Source: Streptomyces flaveus (lineage in GTDB: Bacteria; Actinomycetota; Actinomycetes; Streptomycetales; Streptomycetaceae). Taken from it: a DNA stretch of 64,000 bases. How positions within the stretch are numbered: the first letter of the stretch is position 1; the number at the start of each line of letters is the position of its first letter. The notes under the pieces were generated by a model that was not told the origin of the DNA, made no database searches, and worked only from the letters and a program-made list of their open reading frames with translations. The translations under genes were made by a program, and so were the position numbers. Of this stretch, positions 59,301-64,000 are shown piece by piece. The stretch spans positions 62,001-126,000 of the forward strand of contig NZ_BMPQ01000025.1 in the NCBI RefSeq assembly GCF_014647675.1. The letters are read 5' to 3'.

Positions 59301-60022
59301 TCTTCCGCACCCTGGTCGCCGACGACATCCCGCTCAACGACGGCTGTCTGCGCCCCCTGGACATCATCGTGCCCCCCGGCTCGATGCTCGCCCCCGAACC
59401 CCCTGCCGCCGTGGTCGCCGGTAACGTCGAGACCTCGCAGGCCATCACGGGTGCCCTCTACGGAGCCCTCGGAGTGCAGGCGGAGGGCTCCGGCACCATG
59501 AACAACGTCACCTTCGGCAACGAACGTCACCAGTACTACGAGACCGTGGCCTCCGGATCCGGTGCGGGCGACGGCTTCCACGGCGCATCCGTCGTCCAGA
59601 CCCATATGACCAACTCGCGGCTCACGGACCCCGAGGTCCTGGAGTGGCGACTGCCCGTCCAGCTCGACGAGTTCGCCGTACGACGCGGCAGCGGTGGAGC
59701 CGGACGATGGCGCGGCGGGGACGGCGCCGTACGCCGCATCCGGTTCCACGAGCCCATGACTGTCTCTACGCTCTCCCAGCACCGTAGAGTCCCGCCCTAC
59801 GGCATGGCGGACGGCGAGCCCGGAGCCCTGGGCGCCAACCGCGTGGAACGCGCGGACGGTACGGTCACCGAACTGGGCGGAAGCGACGCGGCGGACGTCG
59901 GCCCCGGCGACGTACTGGTCATCGAAACCCCTGGAGGCGGCGGATACGGTCCACCTCCCGCCCCATCCCCGTACGAAACCACTGAAGCAGGAGAAGAGAA
60001 CGATGATCTTCGGGCGTTCTGA
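56396..60022 (+). CDS. fused hydantoinase/5-oxoprolinase (HyuA-HyuB), inside the conservon
   Basis: A 1208-residue fusion. The HyuA half (about 1-670) starts WQFWVDRGGTFTDIVARRPD, the ATP-binding loop of the family. It continues with TTVATNALLERKGERTLLVV, IGFDMGGTSTDVSHFAGEYE and TFGGAGGQHACMVADSLGIR. The HyuB half (about 675-1200) has EVFNNLFMSIAEQMGARLES, DAYAVNDPYHGGTHLPDVTV, SRGHHAEIGGIAPGSMPANS and the Gly-rich RRGSGGAGRWRGGDGAVRRI. The fusion resembles eukaryotic-type 5-oxoprolinase, which cleaves 5-oxoproline with ATP; hydantoin substrates are equally possible. The GTG start follows GGGGA 24 bp after cvnC, and the 3' end overlaps cvnD by 20 bp. Confidence 0.93.
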   Translation: MTGWQFWVDRGGTFTDIVARRPDGRLLTHKLLSDNPARYADAAVAGVRELLHDDGPIDAVRMGTTVATNALLERKGERTLLVVTRGFRDALRIAYQNRPRIFARAIELPELLYERVVEVDERIAADGTVLRAPDLDALAGPLQEAYDDGIRALAVVCMHSHLHPVHERAIGELAASIGFPQISLSSEVSPLMKLVPRGDTAVVDAYLSPVLRRYVQHVADELRGVRLMFMQSNGGLAEAGQFRGKDAILSGPAGGIVGMARMSQLAGFDRVIGFDMGGTSTDVSHFAGEYERVFTAQIAGVRLRAPMLDIHTVAAGGGSVLHFDGSRYRVGPDSAGADPGPACYRNGGPLTVTDANVALGRIQPAHFPRVFGPDGDQSLDDALVRDRFAALAREIRDRTGDDRTPEQVAEGYLQIAVTNIANAVKRISVQKGHDVTRYALTTFGGAGGQHACMVADSLGIRTVLVPPMAGVLSALGIGLADTTAMREQSVEAPLKASSMPAVLKTADDLEGAARAELLAEDIPENRIRVTRRAQLRYDGTDTALVVELTEPDTMTRTFEDRHRATYSFTLDRPVVVEALSVEATGLTEPPDLSALATPYSTPGTPETVSLHTGGAWRDVPLHRREELPPGETVTGPAIITEASATTVVDDGWQAAMTDDGHLIMERAAVTESSDLGTEADPVLLEVFNNLFMSIAEQMGARLESTAQSVNIKERLDFSCALFDPEGNLVANAPHIPVHLGSMGTSVKEVIRRRGSGMRPGDAYAVNDPYHGGTHLPDVTVITPVFDTEGDRILFYVASRGHHAEIGGIAPGSMPANSRVIEEEGILFDNWLLVEGGRLREAETRRLLTEAPYPSRNPKTNLADLRAQIAANQKGVDEVARMIEDFGLDVVQAYMKHVQDNAEESVRRVIDALEDGEFTYETDSSAVIRVRISVDREKRSATVDFTGTSPQLGTNFNAPFSVVNAAVLYVFRTLVADDIPLNDGCLRPLDIIVPPGSMLAPEPPAAVVAGNVETSQAITGALYGALGVQAEGSGTMNNVTFGNERHQYYETVASGSGAGDGFHGASVVQTHMTNSRLTDPEVLEWRLPVQLDEFAVRRGSGGAGRWRGGDGAVRRIRFHEPMTVSTLSQHRRVPPYGMADGEPGALGANRVERADGTVTELGGSDAADVGPGDVLVIETPGGGGYGPPPAPSPYETTEAGEENDDLRAF

Positions 60023-60608
60023 GCGCGGCAAGGCCCCCGTCGAGCCCGTCACGCTCAAGATCCTCGTGGCGGGCGGCTTCGGCGTGGGCAAGACGACAAT
60101 GGTCGGCGCGGTCAGCGAGATCAAGCCGCTGCGGACTGAGGAAGTGCTCACCGAGGTCGGCCGCCCGGTCGACGACACCAGCGGGGTGGAGGGCAAGAAC
60201 ACCACCACGGTCGCCATGGACTTCGGCCGCATCACACTCCGCGAGGACCTGGTCCTCTACCTCTTCGGGACGCCCGGACAGGACCGCTTCTGGTTCCTGT
60301 GGGACGAGCTCTCCACCGGTGCCCTGGGGGCCGTGGTACTCGCCGACACCCGCCGTCTGGAGGACTGCTTCGCCGCGATCGACTACTTCGAGCGGCGCTC
60401 CATACCCTTCCTGGTGGGCGTCAACTGCTTCGAGGGCGCCGCCCGTTACCCCACCGAAGACGTCCGCCAGGCCCTCGACCTCGACCCCGATGTGCCCGTC
60501 GTGCTGTGCGACGCGCGCCACCGGGAGTCGGTCAAGGAGGTCCTCATCGGCGTTGTCCAGCACGCGATGGCGTACGCGGCCGAGCGCCGCCAGACCGTCA
60601 CCACCTGA
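60003..60608 (+). CDS. cvnD: conservon small GTPase CvnD
   Basis: A 201-residue Ras-like GTPase. G1 is LVAGGFGVGKTTMVGAVSEI (residues 20-39) and G3 is LFGTPGQDRFWFLWDELSTG. The G4-like region reads LVGVNCFEGAA instead of NKxD, a known departure in bacterial conservon GTPases, and CDARHRESV follows as the G5 region. The ATG at 60003 follows AGGAGAAGAG and lies within the last 20 bp of the hydantoinase gene, so cvnD translation is tied to it. A strong terminator hairpin follows 31 bp after the stop. It is the last gene of the conservon unit. Confidence 0.95.
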   Translation: MIFGRSERGKAPVEPVTLKILVAGGFGVGKTTMVGAVSEIKPLRTEEVLTEVGRPVDDTSGVEGKNTTTVAMDFGRITLREDLVLYLFGTPGQDRFWFLWDELSTGALGAVVLADTRRLEDCFAAIDYFERRSIPFLVGVNCFEGAARYPTEDVRQALDLDPDVPVVLCDARHRESVKEVLIGVVQHAMAYAAERRQTVTT

Positions 60609-60639
60609 AGCGCTCGCCCTTCACCCGGCCCGCCACGCG

Positions 60640-60677
60640 TACGGCCCGTACCCCCGCCGACCGGGGTACGGGCCGTA
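60640..60677. terminator. terminator after cvnD
   Basis: A perfect 15-bp stem TACGGCCCGTACCCC / GGGGTACGGGCCGTA with an 8-nt loop, 31 bp after the cvnD stop. It should end conservon transcription before the insertion sequence. Confidence 0.85.
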
Positions 60678-60757
60678 GCCCTCGGGCACGACACACGTGA
60701 CGCACGCGCGCGTGGATCGCGAAAACGAGCCCTAGAAGACTCATGAAGATCTTGGGT

Positions 60758-60789
60758 TCTGGCCCTGCCGCGTGAGCGGCAGGGCCAGA
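60758..60789 (+). terminator. left subterminal hairpin of the insertion sequence
   Basis: A perfect 14-bp stem TCTGGCCCTGCCGC / GCGGCAGGGCCAGA with loop GTGA lies between the left inverted repeat and the transposase start, 8 bp from the GTG codon. It would block impinging transcription or hide the translation start. Confidence 0.75.
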
Positions 60790-60797
60790 CTCGTTGT

Positions 60798-62384
60798 GTG
60801 GCGATGGGCGAGTGGGTCGGCGAGATGGTCGGGCCGGACGTGTGGGAGACGTGCCGGGATCTGATTCCGGCCGGGAGCGTGTTCGCGTTCCTGGCCGAGC
60901 ACCGCGGCGAGCTGTTTCCGGCTCAGATGTTCGCCGACATGTATCCCTCGGCGAACGGGCGGCCGAGCATGCCGCCGCAGATCCTGGCCGCCGCGATCAC
61001 GCTGCAGGCGCTGCACGGGCTGTCGGACTTCGAGACGGTCCAGGAGCTGCGGTGCGACCTGCGGTGGAAGGCCGCATGCGGGCTCGGCCTCAACGACATG
61101 GCGTTCGACCCGTCGCTGCTGTCCTACTTCCGCCGCCGGCTGGCCCGTTCCACCCGCCCGAACCGTATCTTCGAGGCCGTTCGCGAGGTCGTGAATGCCA
61201 CCGGCGTGCTGAAGGGCAAGCACTGCCGGGCGCTGGACTCCACTGTGCTGGACGACGCGGTCGCCACCCAGGACACGGTCACCCAGCTCATCGCCGCCGT
61301 CCGGGCGGTGATCCGCGAGGTCCCCGGCGCCGACACGGTCGCCGCTGCCCAGTGCACTGCCCACGACTACACCGACCCGGGCAAACCGAAGATTGCCTGG
61401 AACGATGAACAGGCCCGCGCCGAGCTGGTCGACGCGCTGGTCGGTGACGCGCTGCGGCTGCTGGGCCACCTGCCCGACCAGCAACTGGGCGAGAAGGCCG
61501 CGAACGCGGTGGGCATCCTGGCCCTGGTCGCAGGACAAGACGTCGAGCCCGCCGAGGACTCCGACGGCCGCGACGGACGCTGGCGCATCACCCGCGGCAC
61601 CGCCCCGGACCACACGGTCTCCACCGTCGATCCGGAAGCCCGGCACGTCCACAAGACCCGCACCCGCCAGCAAGACGGCTTCAAGGCCCACCTGGCCATC
61701 GAGCCCGAGACCGGGTTATGCACCGCCGTCGCCCTGCGGCCCGGCGCCGGGCCCGAGCACCATGAGGCCGCAGTGGGTCTTGAGCTGCTCGCCGACGAGG
61801 ACACCCCGGTGGACGCCTTCGGTGACACCGCCTACTCCGCTGGCGACGCCCGCCAGGCCCTCCACCAGGCCGGACACCGGCTGTTCCTCAAGCCCGCACC
61901 GCTGCGGCCTGCCGTCCCCGGCGGCTTCACCCTCGACGACTTCACCATCGACACCGCCGCCGCCATCGTGACCTGCCCCGCCGGACACACCGTGGCTCTG
62001 TCCGGCCCCGGCGGGCAGCACCACCAACGCAAAGCCTCCTTCGGCAACTTGTGCACCGGATGCCCCCTGCGTGAGCGGTGCACCAAAGCCAAGGCCGGAC
62101 GCATCCTGACCATCCGCCCGCACCATGACCTCCAAGCGGCCGCCCGCCACCAGGCTGCCACCGATCCCGACTGGCAGGCCGACTACCGCCGCTGGAGACC
62201 ACCGGTCGAACGCGCCGTCGCCTGGCTCGTCCACCACGGCAACCGCCGACTCCGCTACCGCGGCACACTCAAGAACGACACCTGGCTCCACACCCGAGCC
62301 GCCGCCCTCAACCTCCGCCGACTGATCAACCTCGGACTCACCCGCATCGACGGCACCTGGCACCTCGCCCCAGCCACCACATAG
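60798..62384 (+). CDS. IS1182-family transposase
   Basis: A 528-residue DDE transposase. The N-terminal domain (VFAFLAEHRGELFPAQMFAD, PPQILAAAITLQALHGLSDF) is the IS1182/DUF772 type. The likely catalytic acidic residues are in RALDSTVLDDAV, DAFGDTAYSAGDAR and the C-terminal Glu of PPVERAVAWLVHHGNRRLRY. A cysteine cluster (CTGCPLRERCTKAKAG) is the usual zinc-like insert. The start is GTG 60798 or ATG 60804; neither has a ribosome binding site because a hairpin fills the space. The frame is intact, so it may be active. Codon 307 (61716-61718) is TTA, which would limit expression to bldA-proficient stages. Confidence 0.92.
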   Translation: MAMGEWVGEMVGPDVWETCRDLIPAGSVFAFLAEHRGELFPAQMFADMYPSANGRPSMPPQILAAAITLQALHGLSDFETVQELRCDLRWKAACGLGLNDMAFDPSLLSYFRRRLARSTRPNRIFEAVREVVNATGVLKGKHCRALDSTVLDDAVATQDTVTQLIAAVRAVIREVPGADTVAAAQCTAHDYTDPGKPKIAWNDEQARAELVDALVGDALRLLGHLPDQQLGEKAANAVGILALVAGQDVEPAEDSDGRDGRWRITRGTAPDHTVSTVDPEARHVHKTRTRQQDGFKAHLAIEPETGLCTAVALRPGAGPEHHEAAVGLELLADEDTPVDAFGDTAYSAGDARQALHQAGHRLFLKPAPLRPAVPGGFTLDDFTIDTAAAIVTCPAGHTVALSGPGGQHHQRKASFGNLCTGCPLRERCTKAKAGRILTIRPHHDLQAAARHQAATDPDWQADYRRWRPPVERAVAWLVHHGNRRLRYRGTLKNDTWLHTRAAALNLRRLINLGLTRIDGTWHLAPATT

Positions 62385-62390
62385 CGAAGA

Positions 62391-62421
62391 GGGGCCATCC
62401 GGCCTCCGGCCGGACAGCCCC
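62391..62421. terminator. right subterminal hairpin of the insertion sequence
   Basis: GGGGCCATCCGGCC pairs with GGCCGGACAGCCCC across a 3-nt loop with one internal mismatch pair. It lies 6 bp after the transposase stop and 3 bp before the right inverted repeat. It could terminate transposase transcription and also that of convergent glpK. Confidence 0.65.
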
Positions 62422-62444
62422 TCACCAAGATCTTCATCGGCCTT

Positions 62445-63956
62445 CTAGCTGGGGCCGTCCTCGTGCCAGCCGAAGCTCTTCTCCACCGCCTTGCGCCAGT
62501 TGTGGTACTCGCGCTCGCGCACCGAGTCCTCCATCGACGGGGTCCACTCGACGTCCTTCGCCCAGTGCGACTTCAACTCGTCGAGGTCGTTCCACACACC
62601 GGTCGCGAGGCCCGCCGCGTAAGCGGCGCCCAGGCAGGTCGTCTCGGAGACCTTCGGACGGATCACCGGCACCCCGAGTACATCCGCCTGGTGCTGCATC
62701 AGGAGGTTGTTCTTGGTCATGCCGCCGTCCACCTTCAGGGTCGTGATGTGCACCCCGGAGTCCTGGAACATGGCGTCCACGACCTCACGGGTCTGCCAGC
62801 TCGTCGCTTCGAGCACCGCGCGCGCGAGGTGCCCCTTCGTGACGTACCGCGTGAGACCGGTGACGACCCCGCGCGCGTCGGAGCGCCAGTAGGGCGCGAA
62901 CAGGCCGGAGAACGCGGGCACGATGTACGCCCCGCCGTTGTCCTCGACGCTCGCCGCGAGCGTCTCGATCTCGTCCGACGTACGGATGATGCCGAGCTGG
63001 TCGCGGAACCACTGCACCAGGGCGCCGGTGATCGCGATCGACCCCTCCAGGCAGTACACGGGCGCCTCGGAGCCGATTTTGTAGCCCATGGTGGTGAGCA
63101 GCCCGCTCTTCGAAGGAACCGGCCGGTTCCCGGTGTTGAGCAGCAGGAAGCTGCCGGTGCCGTAGGTGTTCTTGGCCGTGCCCACGTCGTAGCAGGCCTG
63201 CCCGAAGACCGCCGCCTGCTGGTCGCCGAGTGCCGAGGCGACCGGCACCCCGCCGAGTTGGCCCACGGCCGTCCCGTACACCTCGGAGGAGGACTTGATC
63301 TCCGGGAGCATCGCTTCGGGGACGTTCATCGCGGAGAGGATCGAGGCGTCCCACTGAAGGGTCTCGAGGTTCATCAGCATGGTGCGCCCGGCGTTGGTCA
63401 CGTCGGTGACGTGACGGCCGCCGTCCGTGCCGCCGGTGAGGTTCCAGATCAGCCAGGAGTCGATCGTCCCGAAGGCGATCTCGCCCCGCTCGGCGCGGGC
63501 CCGCAGCCCCGGCACGTTGTCCAGCAGCCAGGCCGCCTTCGGCCCGGAGAAGTAGCTGGCCAGCGGCAGGCCGGTCTGCTCGCGGAAACGGTCCTGCCCG
63601 TCCGAGCCGCCCAGCTCGTTGCAGAGCGCGGAGGTACGGGTGTCCTGCCAGACGATCGCGTTGTGCACGGGTTTGCCCGTGGCGCGGTCCCAAAGGACCG
63701 TCGTCTCCCGCTGGTTGGTGATCCCCAGCGCGCTGAGCTGGTCGGCGCGGAGACCGGCCTTCGCGATCGCCCCCGCGACCACGGCCTGCACCTTCGACCA
63801 GATCTCGGTGGCGTCGTGCTCCACCCATCCCGGCTTCGGGAAGATCTGACGGTGCTCGCGCTGGTCGACGGCGACGATCGCGCCGTCCTGATTGAAGATG
63901 ATGCAGCGGCTGGAAGTGGTGCCCTGGTCGATTGCGGCGACGAACTTGTCTGTCAT
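62445..63956 (-). CDS. glpK: glycerol kinase
   Basis: A 503-residue FGGY-family kinase phosphorylating glycerol to sn-glycerol-3-phosphate. The N-terminal phosphate loop is FVAAIDQGTTSSRCIIFNQD, with ITNQRETTVLWDRATGKPVH, the substrate region GTIDSWLIWNLTGGTDGGRH and FGY-type C-terminal motifs EATSWQTREVVDAM and KVDGGMTKNNLLMQ. Length and ends are normal, so the nearby insertion sequence has not truncated it: the stop TAG lies at 62445-62447, 7 bp from the element. AAGGGGA precedes the ATG at 63956. The glycerol facilitator and gylR-type regulator usually upstream would lie beyond the right edge. The inserted element may have altered its terminator. Confidence 0.97.
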   Translation of the reverse strand: MTDKFVAAIDQGTTSSRCIIFNQDGAIVAVDQREHRQIFPKPGWVEHDATEIWSKVQAVVAGAIAKAGLRADQLSALGITNQRETTVLWDRATGKPVHNAIVWQDTRTSALCNELGGSDGQDRFREQTGLPLASYFSGPKAAWLLDNVPGLRARAERGEIAFGTIDSWLIWNLTGGTDGGRHVTDVTNAGRTMLMNLETLQWDASILSAMNVPEAMLPEIKSSSEVYGTAVGQLGGVPVASALGDQQAAVFGQACYDVGTAKNTYGTGSFLLLNTGNRPVPSKSGLLTTMGYKIGSEAPVYCLEGSIAITGALVQWFRDQLGIIRTSDEIETLAASVEDNGGAYIVPAFSGLFAPYWRSDARGVVTGLTRYVTKGHLARAVLEATSWQTREVVDAMFQDSGVHITTLKVDGGMTKNNLLMQHQADVLGVPVIRPKVSETTCLGAAYAAGLATGVWNDLDELKSHWAKDVEWTPSMEDSVREREYHNWRKAVEKSFGWHEDGPS

Positions 63957-64000
63957 GACGTCCCCTTCGTCGGATTCTTCAGAAGGCTGCGTTGAAGATG

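Larger units (their letters stand above)
60743..62437 (+). mobile_element. IS1182-type insertion sequence
   Basis: A 1695-bp element bounded by inverted repeats ATGAAGATCTTGG (60743-60755) and CCAAGATCTTCAT (62425-62437). It holds one transposase gene. Outside the repeats, CTAGAAG (60732-60738) and CTTCTAG (62442-62448) are also complementary, separated from the ends by 4 unmatched bp (ACTC and CGGC). The terminal symmetry is therefore longer than the core repeat, or the element went into a palindrome. No identical target duplication is visible under either reading. Each end carries a subterminal hairpin. It sits 7 bp from the glpK stop codon. Confidence 0.88.

Noticed and set aside
60732..62448. 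A target-site duplication for the insertion sequence
   Set aside because: The 4 bp next to the inverted repeats differ (ACTC versus CGGC), and no other matching flank was found.
62445..63956. glpK truncated by the insertion sequence
   Set aside because: The gene has its own TAG stop 7 bp before the element and a full-length C-terminus.

Overview
The window is high-GC actinobacterial DNA, and everything recognisable points to a Streptomyces chromosome. The evidence is strong third-position GC bias, GTG/TTG starts, ATGA/GTGA overlaps, an RbpA gene with a sigma-R-type promoter, DasR-type (dre) boxes before a chitinase, the sporulation pair smeA-sffA, a conservon (cvnABCD-type) and rare TTA codons. 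No tRNA, rRNA, CRISPR array or phage was seen. One insertion sequence is present near the right end.

Left part (1-22 kb) is core-like. It holds a TTA-containing TetR regulator, a secreted GH18 chitinase, an acyl-CoA dehydrogenase, small hypotheticals, an Lrp regulator and an amidohydrolase. These are followed by polyprenol-phosphate-mannose synthase (ppm1), fxsA, rbpA, an MFS permease and a glycerophosphodiesterase. Next come a YczE membrane protein divergent from a MocR regulator, sffA/smeA, ankyrin and HEAT-repeat proteins with a 19-codon Cys-Cys mini-ORF between them, and a translationally coupled glycosyltransferase-glycosyltransferase-SGNH hydrolase operon.

22-27.5 kb is a 5-oxoproline catabolic operon on the minus strand: MFS permease, DUF1445 protein, pxpA, pxpB, pxpC. 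A GntR/FadR-type regulator is divergent from it, and a perfect palindrome sits in the shared promoter region.

27.5-35 kb carries three same-strand genes shaped like a bacterial condensin: a kleisin/MukF-like protein of about 505 aa, a MukE-like winged-helix protein of about 294 aa and a 1598-aa SMC/MukB-like coiled-coil ATPase. No JetD/MksG-type nuclease gene is present. This is my main candidate for an under-described system.

35-51.5 kb is a quaternary-amine island: betB, a glycine-betaine-type ABC transporter (binding protein, fused double permease, ATPase with a CBS-like tail), betA, a Rieske oxygenase, a monomeric sarcosine-oxidase-like flavoprotein, a dimethylglycine/sarcosine dehydrogenase-like protein and mycothiol-dependent formaldehyde dehydrogenase. 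An IclR regulator and a Rieske ferredoxin plus FAD reductase follow. Together they could take choline to betaine and then, by successive demethylation, to glycine, with formaldehyde removed through mycothiol. The IclR-flanking promoters share a repeated GTTGCGC motif.

51.5-60.7 kb is a conservon (CvnA sensor kinase-like, CvnB Roadblock, CvnC DUF742, CvnD GTPase) with a fused HyuA-HyuB hydantoinase/5-oxoprolinase between cvnC and cvnD, overlapping cvnD. An IS1182-type element with subterminal hairpins then lies 7 bp from the end of glpK (glycerol kinase), which closes the window.
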